In this document: positions 22,843 to 35,400 of the stretch, in pieces
Layout: every line of letters begins with the position of its first letter
Numbering within the stretch: position 1 is the stretch's first letter
From: Sanderia malayensis
Taxonomy: Eukaryota > Cnidaria > Scyphozoa > Semaeostomeae > Pelagiidae
DNA length: 64,000 bases
Direction: 5' to 3'
Assembly: GCA_013076295.1 (NCBI GenBank)
Contig: RQOL01000658.1
Span: 2,480,001-2,544,000, forward strand
The notes under the pieces: generated by a model
Told to the model about the DNA's origin: nothing
The model's input: the letters and a program-made list of their open reading frames with translations, nothing else
The model's database searches: none
Made by a program: the position numbers and the translations under genes

Positions 22843-25800
22843 TCATATTTCCTTTACTTCATCATTATGTGTTGATGCAAATGCCAAGGCTTCTTGGATC
22901 CGAGCTCGACTGAAGAAATAAAACCAAAAAGGCAATTAAAGGCGCATTCTTCGCTATTCAAACACTAAAATAAAATTAAGTCTCGCTAAGTGTGTTGAGT
23001 TATAAACAAATTTCAAACACCTTCCACATCGAGTTGCAGGTCTTTTCATAGAGCCACTTGTCATAGGTCTAGTTTGAATTGATAGAACATCTTCTTTTTG
23101 CTTCTCAGTTTTATCATCAGTCGTTTTAGATCTATCAGGCAATGCAAGTAGTAATTCCTTCACGTTATTAAATCTGTGGAAAAAGAAATAAACTCAGACA
23201 CATGTTAAAACGAAACACCAAGAGCATAAGTTACAGGTAGAGTAACATTCGTGCCAAATAGACGATAAAAAGATTGAAAGTAGCAGCATGAAATAGAAAT
23301 TACTTTGAATTGATCACATCTTTGTAGAATTCGACTTCGTGATCAATAACATTCATTTGTGCTTGAATTAACCTTGTTGAAACTCCTAAAAAATTTCAAT
23401 TCTTTGTTACGCAATCAAAGTGTGCATGGAGCTTCAACGGCATGGACATAAAAACGCACTGCATGCTTCATTGCTTCATTGTCCAAGCATCGAGATAAAA
23501 GAAATATCAATATGGAATCAAACACAGTGATACCCTGGGAAGCTGTCATTGGTCTCATGGGACGCTGTTCTCCGGATCTTGACTTTGGACGAATCAAATA
23601 AATCTAAAATACAATAACAATGATCAGAATTAAGCACAGATAAATACATTAATGCTTCGATTAAACGCCCCCTTCTTTTAAACGCCCCCTTGAATAAAGG
23701 CCCCCTATTTCAAAACATTTCGGAAGAATACGTAATTCGTATTATGGAAGGGTAACTTACTCCATCAAGAAATTCAAGCTGAGGAAGGGTGTCGTGTAGT
23801 TTTTTATTCCAATTGCTGAAAAAAATGAATTATTTGTTATCGAAAGCATGGATATAAAGTAAATTAAGAAAGAATTATATAAATCTATTGAAAATACCTT
23901 TCTGCTTCAACTTGTTTCTTTATAGGATTACCTGGTAAATATAAATAAAGTGGTTATAATAATAGGATGAAATCGAAATTGATGAATGTACTATGGATGA
24001 AGTCAACTTACCATCAAGGGATAATTCCTTCAATCCTTTTAAGCAGGATAAAATTTCCTGAAAAATGAATATAATATATTAATAACGAAGAAAACAATTA
24101 ATTGGGACTTGTTAGGCGTTTAAGACTTAGCAATGATGTAGCTCTGTGGTAATTGGTGATAAATAGTGTCTGCAAGCGTTACTGCAATGTTGAGCTTATG
24201 TAACACTTACCAACTGCTTTGGTGAAGATATTTTGTTATTAGCAACAGAAAGAGCTTCAAGATTAGGAAACTGTTGAGCTATGTGCTAAAAATTAATTAA
24301 TAAAGAACAACGTGAAAATAAGAAACTTATCCGCGACATTAATCATAAACAGAGTGATATAAAGCGAAAAGAATGATGAATTGCTTAGTCCAGATTAGTT
24401 CTTCAATGATGTGTAAAAATACTAACTAACCTGCAAGTCCGTCAGTGTATTCCCCGATATATCAATTTGTTGGAGAGATCTGTCGAAATGAATTGTACTT
24501 TCAAAGTTAAGGAACTAAGTCCTGTGGGTGTGGTCTTCACGTTCTTCTTGCCAAACTTAGGCGTTTACTGCTCGCAAATGTTGAGGAGAAAGACGAGATT
24601 GAGACAATAAAAATAGTATTACCTGGAGGATGAGAGAGACCTGAGGTCTTTGAAATTGTTACAGCTTACATTCAGTATCTATAAGAGTAAATAAATAGAA
24701 TTAATGGGGACATAAACTCAGTTTTAATGGCGAATTACATAGGTCAACTTCAGAAGGTTGTTGCAAATACCGTTAGCTTTGGTAAATTCTTCAGTCCATT
24801 CAAACTTGACAAGCAATTATTAGAAAAATCTACTTCCTGAAGCTAAAACAAAACATTCAATACCAGTTAAGCCTGGTTTCCATATAGTCCTTGAGGGTCG
24901 CTCAAAGGATTAAAATTAACTTTTGACAATGTTGGTGTGATTTTTAATCCTTTCAGCAATGATCAGCGACCCTCAACGACTATATGGAAACTGGGCTTTA
25001 CATACAAATGATTCAATGACCATGTGGCAAATTTCAGCTGTACCAATAAAGCAAACATCAGAATTACCCACCTTTTTGCAAAGGGATGCATCTGGGCATG
25101 ATTCCAACTGATTGAAGGCAGCACAAAATTCCTCAAGCCAGGGCAATGCTCTCAAAAACTGGCAATAGAACGAAAAGACATTCACATACACCATTCACAT
25201 TTTACTATCTAAAATACTCAAGAGAAACAGAAACATACGTCTAGTCTCTTGAGGCAATTGTTGCTCAGGTCGAGATGTGTAAGGACGGAGCAACATTTTA
25301 TCTCCTTCAAATCAATATTGCTCAACTGATTGTGACTCAGTCGTAAAATTTTCAAGTTTGAGAGATTGTTGAGTCCATTACCTGAATAAAAGAATAGTAA
25401 AAGGTCTTTCTATCAACATTGTTTGCGAATGGATCTCATACACAAGACTTTAAGACGTAACTCCAGGAAATGACATTAAATAATATCACTTGTTGTCTTC
25501 ATTAGAAGATAATTAACACTATATTACAATGCTACTGACCTATTTCTTGTATTTTATTATGTTGTAGCTGTAGATTTTGGATTTTTTTCAACCTGAAACA
25601 GCCAGCACAAACGTGAATATGCTAAACACGTCAAAAATCAATGAACCTCCATTGTAATTGTCTTGAAGAATGTCAAACTTTTACAAATACCTTTCAAGCC
25701 CTTGCAGAGAAGAAATTTCATTTGAGTAAAGTTTCAGCTCACATATTTCCTATATAATATGAACAATGAAAGCTTTAATTCACACAAACTGATCACTTTG

Positions 25801-26465
25801 TATTTTAACTTAATGGGAAGATTTAAAACAAGTATATAGACCCATTTTAAGTATATATACCCAAGCTTACCAAATTTTTATCCAAGTTTCTGATCACTTT
25901 AATCTGATTACAAGACAGATCAAGGCATCTACAGTTTGAATACTGAAAAGAAATCAAATATATTTAAAAAGTATTTCACCAGAGTTTCAGATTACCATAA
26001 CGCTTGAAATAGACGCCTCCTAAAATAAACGCCCCCTTTTGATGACGTCTTCAATAAACATCCTCTTCAAATAGACGCCACTTAAAATAACAAATACTAA
26101 ACGCCCCGGGCGTTTAAACTAAATAATTGTTTCACCTTTTCCACGCCATTAATTTCTTTGAATTTCTTTGCACTGTAATCAATGCTGTAAACTTTTGCAG
26201 GATTTCCTGCTTCTAAGGACCCTGATTGCAAAATGGAAGTGTCGTCTTCATTATCTGCACTTTCGTCATTGCTTAAAGAACTATCTATTGCATGTTTTGA
26301 CCCAGTAGCAGAAGAAGTGCTAGGTCTGCTGGGCCTAATTTCGGACTTGCAGCTTCGGGCTTGTCTTTCTTCGTCGTGAGGCTTTGCTGCTTCTCTTTTC
26401 TTCGGTGCAGAACGCGAATAAAGCGATTCACGAGAGCGTCGACTATTTATCACACCTTTATTCAT
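22843..26465 (-). CDS. Leucine-rich repeat protein with RPMT-containing tail
   Basis: Seventeen exons give 498 residues: 26136-26465, 25871-25942, 25691-25749, 25540-25592, 25239-25381, 25072-25158, 24771-24836, 24623-24678, 24431-24479, 24211-24285, 24012-24057, 23898-23931, 23761-23815, 23534-23603, 23304-23385, 23021-23173, 22843-22909. Every phase closes. Residues 1-105 are a charged, Ser-rich low-complexity head. About 110-400 are leucine-rich repeats of the short ~22-residue kind (CRCLDLSCNQIKVI, LKILRLSHNQLSNI, LTHLDLSNNCLKRL, LEALSVANNKISS, LKELSLDGNPIKKQ). The tail has RPKSRSGEQRPMRPMTAS and TRPMTSGSMKRPATR, motifs often seen in ciliary or microtubule proteins, and ends SRARIQEALAFASTHND. 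I could not assign it to a named LRRC orthologue. Protein-protein scaffolding is the likely role. Confidence 0.85.
23652..23708. mobile_element. Fragment of a CGCCC-type inverted-repeat element
   Basis: GCTTCGATTAAACGCCCCCT followed by further AAACGCCCCC runs resembles one terminus of the element ending at 60190 and the CGCCC clusters at 4286-4881. It lies in an intron of the LRR gene. No partner end was found nearby, so it is probably a decayed fragment. Confidence 0.5.
24870..24997. mobile_element. 128-bp MITE with TTA target duplication
   Basis: AGCCTGGTTTCCATATAGTC at the left is inverted at the right as GACTATATGGAAACTGGGCT (two mismatches), and the inverted repeat extends through GAGGGTCGCT. 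Both sides are flanked by TTA, again fitting a Harbinger-type insertion. It lies within an intron of the LRR gene. Confidence 0.8.
26008..26117. mobile_element. CGCCC-type element fragment
   Basis: Contains repeated ATAGACGCC and AATAAACGCCCCC motifs, ending in the short palindrome AAACGCCCCGGGCGTTTAAA. It lies immediately inside the first intron of the LRR gene, about 20 bp from the exon 1 donor. Confidence 0.5.
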
Positions 26466-27140
26466 TTAATTCCTTCAAAGTTGGGCATAAATACTTATTT
26501 ATTTCCTTCATGTAGTATAACATGGCCTAAATACATCCAATTCAATTCAACATAATTGTTCCAAGAGTTTTGCGTTGGGGGGAAGTTTGGAAGATGTTAC
26601 GAGTGCGATGAAGAATGTGTTAACTGCTTGAAATAGTACACAATATCGAAAATAATTTGAATTTGATTAATCAAACCATCAAACCACACTGCAAACCATT
26701 TGTATGCTAGTTCAGTGTCGTAACCACTGCGCCACCACTGCAGTACACAATAAGTGTATTAGAGAGTTCACATCAACCAAAAATAGACTCACAATTCACC
26801 TTCTGGCATTCATTCTCGTGAAACTATGATTGACAAATTTATCAAAATTACAAAAATAACAGCTACTGTTATCTCTCATCCGCACAGAGATTTATCAACC
26901 TACTAATTATTAATTTGCTGTGTTTGGTATTCTGCATTTCAATACAATAACTTATGATCGATTGATATCATGGTATATGTATGATATATATATCAATTCT
27001 TAGTTCGTCGCATCTTGTTCAACGAGCAACAACCCAGATTTAGAAAATTGTTAAAATTATAAATATATATATATACCAATACGAAACACAGCATAGTTTG
27101 AAATATGAGCATTATTAAAAATATAATTACTTCATAACAA
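26466..27140. other. Intergenic region with no recognised gene
   Basis: Between the LRR gene start and the RhoGAP gene stop, both minus strand. It is AT-rich, with a short ATATAT tract near 26970-27000. No supported feature beyond expected promoter and UTR sequence. Confidence 0.5.
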
Positions 27141-30100
27141 TCATGAGATTTTTGGCTTTGAGGGTATCGGGGGAGGCGGAGATGAAGGGTAGCTTGGCAT
27201 CGAGGCTGATGGTTTATGTCCAGCATATGGCTTCGAGGTTGGTTCTCTATCCCCCCTGGGGGGTAAGCTGGGGGGAGGTCGAATAGGAAGTGGTGGCACA
27301 ATGACTTTCCTTGTATCAGTAAATTCTTGTTCTGATTCTGACTTTTTCGATGTGTCTTTTAGTGGTTCTGAGTCATCAAGCAAGCTGGAAAAAAAAAAAT
27401 TTCATAGACTTCATATCAACAATAGCTGGCAAGTGGCAAGGCAATTCTTTACGTTTAAACAAACTGCAAGAAATTCACTGAGCCTTACTTGTACGGTGTT
27501 GTTGCTGTTGTTGTTGAGGTTGGAAAATCAAGTAACTCGGAGACTTCGCTGAGAAAATTTCCAGTCATCGAAGGTTCATCTGATGGACTAGTTTCATTCG
27601 AAGACGTCTTCCAATCACTAGAAACATGGCCACCGAAATTTTCTGTGTCCCTTCTGATAAAATTCACGCCTAAGAACACATGATAGTATTTGTTAGCATT
27701 TTTTACAACACTTTTGCGCAATTATAGCATTTGTATAGCTTGTTGCGAATTGAGAGCTTCAATTAGGACAGCAGAAGATTTGAACACTAACCTTCAGGAA
27801 AGAACCAATCACAATGTTGGATTAATGAATCGAAAATAGTCGTTGTGTTCCCGGTGTGCAGTACATTCATTCTGCAACGATAACAAATGTTGCAACCTTC
27901 ATAATTTATATTAAATCAATAGGTTTTCATGGGGATTTTCAGTGCTACTCCACAAGAATAGGAAGAGCTGAAAATCAATGCAAAATATTACCCAGAATTA
28001 TCACTGCAATCCCATAATACATTTGGAGCGATAACAATGGCAATGTTGCTGCTTGACATTTTGTTGACTTCTGAATTATCAGCAATCTTTTTCAAAAAGC
28101 ATATCAGATATCTACGAGAGAACAAGGGATGAGAAAGTTAAGAGATGCAAAATATATGGGACGCTTTTGCTACATCTTGTGACGTAGCTAAGTTAAGTAG
28201 CCATCCACGGGAAATCTGGGTCTTTGAACCATTGCTCCTAGAGAGCTGGGAATTGTCTCAACGTGATCAGTAGGACGTATTTAGTATAATTCGACTCCTT
28301 CTGAGTCATTTTTCAGTCTATATCAAAATTTGATTTTTTCAGTACCTACTTCATGTATGATAGAAAGTCTAAATAGCTATCCGCGGGAAATCTGGGTCCA
28401 CGAACCATTACTCCTAGAGAGCTGGGAATTGTCTCAACGTGATCACTAGGACCTATTTAGTATAATTCGACTCCTTGTAGGTCATTCTTCAGTCTGTTTG
28501 AAAATTTGATTTTTTCAGTACCCACTTCATGTATGATAAAAAGTTTAACCAGATTACGTACCTTAAATTGACTTTATTTGCGGCCGGTAATCTATCACAA
28601 ATTGTCCACAAAGCTTGCAGTCTTGCATCTCTTTCTGTAATGCTGAAAAGTGTATCATACCAATCAATAATAAATGCATGATAATTGGCTGATTGTGGAT
28701 CAAAGCTGTCTGTAACAACACGATACGTGATGCACCACACACGATAGAACACGATAGAACACGATAATATACTTACTTGCTGGCTTTAATCCAGTCTTCG
28801 TATAGCTCATGGGTGAGCAACGGGTCTGGTAGTTCTCTTAAATATTGCTTCAACACACCTTGAAAAGAGAAAGAGCTTTAACAGGCAAGGTTGAAATCTG
28901 TTTACGTCATAATACCATGCACATTCTACGGCCTCTTTCTGCGACTTTTCGCCTCGTTCTAACAACTCATTCTCCCTCCCACTTCTACGAGCTATTCATA
29001 ATGGATACAAATAAAAATACGACATAATAATGGAATTTTAAATCAACAAATATTCCGGCACCTGTTACTGCGTGTACGTCATTTTCGAATTCATTAAGAT
29101 CAACGATGCCAGCATCAAAAGCAGCCTGAAATTAAAAATAAACATAAATAAACATGAAAGATAAAGTAATGGTCTTCGACACAATTAATCAATATCTTGC
29201 ATGAGTCATCAACCTATTGATTAATACATCAGAGAACACTGGTAAAAGCAATCACGAATATTAGTAGCTAAGTCGATCATGCCAACGGATTACCCTGAGT
29301 TTCTTTATCTTTGCTGCGCTACCAGCGATTCTGAACAAACCCTGATGGTAAAAGAAGCATTTGAGTTTAATTGATAAAGATTAGTTTATGAATGAATTAG
29401 AAAGTTTATAAGTTGTGAATGAATGAATAAAATCATTTCTAACCTCAACATCTGTGGCTTGATCGAGTAAATAGAGAACGCATTCTTCAATGACAAAAGA
29501 AATTTCTCGATCATTCACTTTGAGGTGATCTTCCAGTGAACAGCCAAAAACTGGTCTAAGCATAGATTGCTCTAAAAAAAGACGACAAAAAATAAAAATT
29601 TGTTATTATGGAAGAGCAATCTGATGAAACTTGAAAAGATAACGAAATGATTCACTCACCAACTTGAGTTTTTAAATCCGGCAGAACTTTCTGAATCATC
29701 CTAAGCGATTCATAGTGATATCTTTGCTGCGCTTCAAGAAACTAAAAATGCAGAGAACACAAATTCATTCTACGCAACCCCCGTCAAACACGACCATTTC
29801 TGTTGAAATCTACATTGAAAAACACAAGGCAAGCAGGGGGTGCGTTGGGGATACCAGTTGTGACAACTTACTTTGATAATCCATTCTGACATCTCGTGCT
29901 CCCTCGCAACAAAACAGAGCATTTCAGTAGCAAGTGTGTCTTGATAAGTCTGAAAGGAGGCTGTCTCGGATTCCAGATTGTCTTTGAGTTGATCAGCTTT
30001 CAGTGCTGCTGCCATCATATCTCCGCGAGAACCATGCGATGATTTCAAGGCATTGAGATACCTGCAGAAACACAGACACACTACATCACTACTCTAACAT

Positions 30101-31647
30101 CAGACATGGAGAAATCAGAGAAGATTAGCGCAACTTTGAGGTCCCCTGCGCCGGGTCCTAATCCTGTTTCGATTCCGAATTCCATGTTTTATGCGCAGCC
30201 TACCTCGTTCTGAGCGAGTCCATGTCTAGACCAGCTTTCGACAGCTTCTTTCTTGCTGATTGGATGCTTGGAATTTCATTCTATCAAAACAAGAAATGAC
30301 ATTATTGAATTGATTGATGAAGTAAAGCTTCTTGAATATCTTCCTTCATCTCAGTACTCAATGGAGTGACAATTACTTTACAAATGACAACAGGCCTAAA
30401 TAATAAAGAGCATGATAAACTGGGAGAAATAGTTGCTATTATTCACCTCTAGCACCTTTGACAAAGGTGACAGAACATTTTCATCCACTTCCATATCGTA
30501 ATTTGCAAGTTCAGCTGCAAGACCAGCTTGAATCTCACCGCATTGCAACAGAACAATTCTAAAATTAAACAAATACCTCAATGCAAAATTTCTCTTTAAC
30601 CAAATATATATTATCTTTGAATTGACATATAAATACCCAAAATATACTCACCCAAAAAGTGAATTGTTCCCTAATGAATTGGCACTTTCTATCATTGACT
30701 GAGCAAGAGCCATCTGTGCTAATTTTTTCTGGCAAAATAAAGAAAAAAGATTAACAATGCTTCATAAAAAAAGATGAAAAAACTATAACAACAAAGATAT
30801 TTTACTCTGAAGCATTACCCTTCTCTTTTCCACGTCAATGCCATTACTTTGGATGCAAGGAACAAGCTTCTTTGTCGTATTCTGACATGCAATTTTCATT
30901 TTTTCGACAGTCTTTTCAACCTAAGTAATCACAGACATACAATCAACTATCCAACATAATATCTTAAATTAAAAACCAGTGTAACAAGGGGGTCTAGCAG
31001 CTTTAAAGGAGAAAGCCCCGAGAGTTTCGTCAGCCAACATGTCAAACATCACAAAGCTATAAACTTACATGTTGCAAATCATCTGTTAGAAGAACAGTTT
31101 TCTCTGCCCTGCAAATATAAAAATAAGAATCAACATAAAATTATCAACTTCACAATGATAAACTAACCTATAATATAACTGTCTTCTCTTCTTTGTTTAA
31201 GACAATGGGCTATTGTTCTCTGCTAGTCAGGAGGCTAATGCCCCTTTTGTAAGCATTTTGTTTGACTTGCTCATAATTGCTTTCTTTAACTCTTCATGAC
31301 TGGTATTTTACACTGGCAATTGAATTTAATAAATATTTACATTTCTCGACCACAAACTGTGACGAGCTAAAAGCTCAGACAGAATGAAACATGGGCGTGC
31401 TTTCAAAGATATCACTGTTGCCATAATATGGTCCCTTTTGAGACAACTTTCGCAAAAGTCCCAGAGGTAAAACCCAAAAACAAAAAATTCGGGATACATT
31501 CCAAAAAATATCCCAGTCTGTGTTGTAAACAAGCCAGCCTCTTTTCTCACAAGTTGTTTATCAAAAATTACAATTCATTCTCAAAATTATATACCTTCCT
31601 ACTTTCTGATCAGCAAGCTGTTTAACACGATACAGTTGCTTCTTCAT
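27141..31647 (-). CDS. ARHGAP17: BAR-RhoGAP protein of the ARHGAP17/ARHGAP44/SH3BP1 family
   Basis: Seventeen exons: 31595-31647, 31069-31108, 30819-30920, 30652-30728, 30447-30558, 30204-30280, 29872-30061, 29660-29741, 29444-29571, 29294-29341, 29062-29125, 28777-28858, 28562-28642, 27992-28111, 27792-27871, 27489-27669, 27141-27384. They give 586 residues. The start MKKQLYRVKQLADQKVGR matches RICH1. Residues 1-~240 form the membrane-bending BAR domain. The RhoGAP domain spans ~248-450, with arginine finger GLFRIAG (~288-294) and NKMSSSNIAIVIAPNVLW. A proline-rich tail (VPPLPIRPPPSLPPRGD, SSPPPPIPSKPK) should bind SH3 domains but is much shorter than in ARHGAP17. The family stimulates GTP hydrolysis by Rac and Cdc42 at junctions and endocytic sites. 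The symbol marks the family; this is probably the single ancestor-like copy of the three vertebrate paralogues. Confidence 0.93.
28195..28545. repeat. Two-copy relative of the 184-bp satellite
   Basis: Two units about 180 bp apart begin with CGGGAAATCTGGGT and share GAACCATT, CTCCTAGAGAGCTGGGAATT and CTCAACGTGATCA with the satellite in MBOAT7 intron 2. They lie in the intron between RhoGAP exons 13 and 14. Confidence 0.85.
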
Positions 31648-32451
31648 TTTCGATGTTTATGCAACATATATCTATTTCATTTCCTTTTCACTATGGCTGC
31701 CTTTAAATGGTTAATCTTTGAAGCTATTGATACCTTCTATGCAGTTAAGTCATTAACATCTGCCATATTCTTTTCCTCATCCAACTTGAGTCAGACCACA
31801 GGGAACTCAGGTTGCAGGGTTATCAGGAAATGATTATGATTATGTCAGTCAGAGGTGGAAGGCGTTTGTGACATCTTGCATGGAGCCCAATAGCCAAGTT
31901 CCATGAGTAAAGTTGATTATGCGAGGTAGTAATAACGTCGGAGGCATAGACAAAAAACCACAAACTGTAAATGTCCATATATTTCATTAAAAGTATAGAG
32001 ATATCACTTTGGTCTACTAGTCAAGTTACCCTTCTACAGATATGAAGTATTAACCAAATATCTAGCATATTAATGCCAGAGATTAACAATTAATTTTATT
32101 AAGAAAGCTTGCAAGAGAAATCTTGACAAGGTCTCGCTCGGGGAATAGCTATGTAACATGATCAATCAGAGTATCCCTATCAAATAGAGCCAAAAAATGA
32201 AAGATAAACCACACGATTCAGCACTTAACTAGACGAGAGAATAAATAAGTAAACATTTCTTGATGAACAAGAACAGATGTTGCAGATGGTAGGAAGCTAA
32301 GGGTGGGAGGCACTTCAACCTCGCAATGAAGTCCAGCAAGATCAACGAACAATAAAATATAAATATACAGGTCCGATGTAGCTTCATTACGAAGCTGAAT
32401 CTTGAGGCAATCTTTCTTCTATCGTGTGAGACAAATAACCTTGATGAACTA
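31648..32451. other. Intergenic region between the RhoGAP gene and BPTF
   Basis: Contains the RhoGAP gene's upstream region and the BPTF 3' UTR. Several short plus-strand frames have no recognisable content. Confidence 0.5.
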
Positions 32452-35400
32452 TTATTTTGACACCTTTTGTAAAGTGTTCTTAAAGGCTTTCAACTTTTGC
32501 ACAAAAAAGTTCTCCAGTACCTCTGCACAGCGGTAAAAAGGTGTATCAGAAGGATTGAAGTAGCGACAGTTGTCGAAAACACGTGTAGCATCAGCAACAA
32601 AGTCTTTCAACGTCTTGTATTTGTTCGATCTGATTTTATCTTCCATGGTTTGGAAATCTAAAAGCAAATAAGATATTTAAGACAACCTGCATCTTCATTC
32701 CTAGCAAAAGAGAATCAATAAGGGGGTAATAGGAAAACAAATAAAGGAGGGTAATGTCAAGCAGAAGGACGGGGGGTATTTGTTTTACCCATTGGTTCCT
32801 TGACGACGTCATAATAGCCTTCAACTTCATTATCATCAACTGGTTCCAGAAAAGGCCAAGCCATTTTGTGACTCTAAAAGATAAAAAAATACATATTAAT
32901 ACTCACTTCTTCTCAAAAGTATTGAAAAGTTTCTAGAAGATTGATCTTCTACCCTGCATTCTATTCAAAAAGGCCTCAGTGTGATTCTTAAATAGAATTG
33001 TCCAATTAAATGACGTAATTACGATGACGTAATAACAACTTCTTGATATGATCGGGTATTTCAGGTTTTTGATTGACTTGAAACACTGTGAATTGGATGA
33101 AAATATTGAAAATGTGGAACGAACCTGGAGAGATCTGAGAAGTCGTTTGAGTCCTTCGATATCCTTGTTGGAAAGTTTCTTATTTTCGATTCTTTCCTGG
33201 TTATTAACAGCTGAACATTTTGGACAGACGTAGTTATCAATGAACTCAGCTTCACCCTGAGTAATTCCAACACAAGAACCGTGAAACCAATCTTGACACA
33301 TGTCACAGCCAATATAGAATCTACAAAAAATAAACCTCGCACAGTAAAACAACGTGCTTATCATACAAAGACAAGACATTTTAAGCCAAACTTCAGGTCA
33401 TACCACCAGGTGGCTAAAGTAATCTTGCAATGCAAGTGCTGAGCATAAATGAGCAAGATATGTTGAATAAATAAAGCTTGGTGCAACACCTGCTTTCGTC
33501 GTAAGGTTGTTTGCATATACAATAGAGTTCTTCTTGTTCAACGTCTTTCTTCTGACGTGAACAATCTTTGCACATAAACTCATCCATTGACGCTGCTTGT
33601 GACTCAGATATTCCAACACAGTCACCGTGGAACCAGTTGTTGCATAGATCACATCCAACATAGAACCTTTAATGAACAATTATCAAGTATATAGACAAAT
33701 ACGTACAGGGACATGTTCTATATAACTGGTAGAAGTATAGGTCTCAATAAAAGATTTGTAAATACCTGTTCGGGTTGTAAGGAGTTTTGCATAAGCAGTA
33801 AAGTTGTTCGTCAGTGATCTTAAGTTTCTTCAAACCAGTTTCTTTTCCTTGCACTTCGTGTTTTCTTTTTCCACAACTTTCTTCGTTTGTTAATTCATCA
33901 CCAATTTCAATCAGCAAATTTCTCTCAAGCAGTTGTCTCTTTTTTAAGATTTGGTTCTTCAACCTTAGAAAACGAAAACACGAGTAAGCTCGTCAAATTC
34001 TCAAACAAATCAATGAATTAAAATTGAAAATTATTGATAGGAAACAAACCTTTCTTTCCTCTCCTTCAACATCTTCCTCAGCTTCCTGCCCCTCTCTGCC
34101 AATGGATTCTGACGCTGTCCACCTGCACCCCTCTTTACACCCCTCTGGCTTACCCCATGTTCTCCTTGCTTTTTCGGCTTGCCCTTCTGCTCCAGTCTTT
34201 CGACTTTTGAAACCAAATTGTTCAGCACTGTTCTACAAACTGCCTCACTGCAACAAAAATAAAAACACTAGTTAGAAGCATCACCAGAAGCACCACCTTT
34301 GTAACTTAACAAACAGAATGAAAACAGTGTGCAAGTAGACTATATTTCAATGGGTTGATCACACTTACTGGTCAGTTCTCTTCTTGGCTGACGCTCTTTC
34401 CGCTGGAGTTTGATTCCGTCTTCTGTAAGTCTTTTTATCCTGTTGTGGTTTGGATATTGAAATGAGCTTTGTAGTTTGTTGTCCACCACGATTGATGAAA
34501 TTCGAAGTTGTCAGGCTATTCTTTACAGAAGATGCTGTTCAAAGATAAAAAATCGCAGTAGTAAATATGCAAACATGTCATAAAAATGACCTGGAAAGCT
34601 TTGATCAAGAAGAGAGGTATTAGAAGTAGAATGGTAGTTCAACTACGAGATGAAAAACTACACTTACCTAATGGCAATGGTTTTGCAACAGATACTGGTA
34701 CTTGCATGGGTGTTGTTTGACTGTAAGCTTTGGACAAGAGATTTCTCTGCGCGCTGCCACTTGCTTGTTGGTGAGGATACAATGTGTTTGATGGTGATAT
34801 GCCACGATGAACGTAGATACCGGGTTTACCAGGAACTTGCACATAAGGAGATGACGTCACTGTACCACGTGTGCCAGGTAGAGCGGGTCGAATCGTCAGT
34901 TTCGACTCCTGCGTAAAAGGTCCACGTGTTACGTTTCTTATCACTGATGTGTTTTGCGTTGCGCCTTGTGTTGATGCCCGTTTGGCTTTGCGATTTTGTT
35001 GTTGTTGTTGCTTGATCATCTGTTCAGCTTGGCGTCGTAACATTGTTGCGCGTTTCGCTTCGATGTTCTTGCGCGCCTCCTCTTCAGCGAGACGTCTGTC
35101 GCGTCGTAAATTACGCTCATATTCTACCTTGTCCCAGTATTGTCTGATCTCCCAAAGGTCAAGAGACTCCTGTGAAAGCAAAGCCAAGACATACGCTTTT
35201 TATTTTATAAGGAACTTACCTCGAGCCCCAGTACTAAAAGTCCCTTAAATTTTCTATCGTCTTCTATCGTTAAAGGAAACAATAGAACAAAAGAACCCAT
35301 TGAAGTTGACCAGAGATCCTGGTTCTTGGTTCCTTATATAAAAAGCGAGCGTGATCCGATAAAGCCTTCCATGGGTGACACCTCGAATGTCCATGATTAA

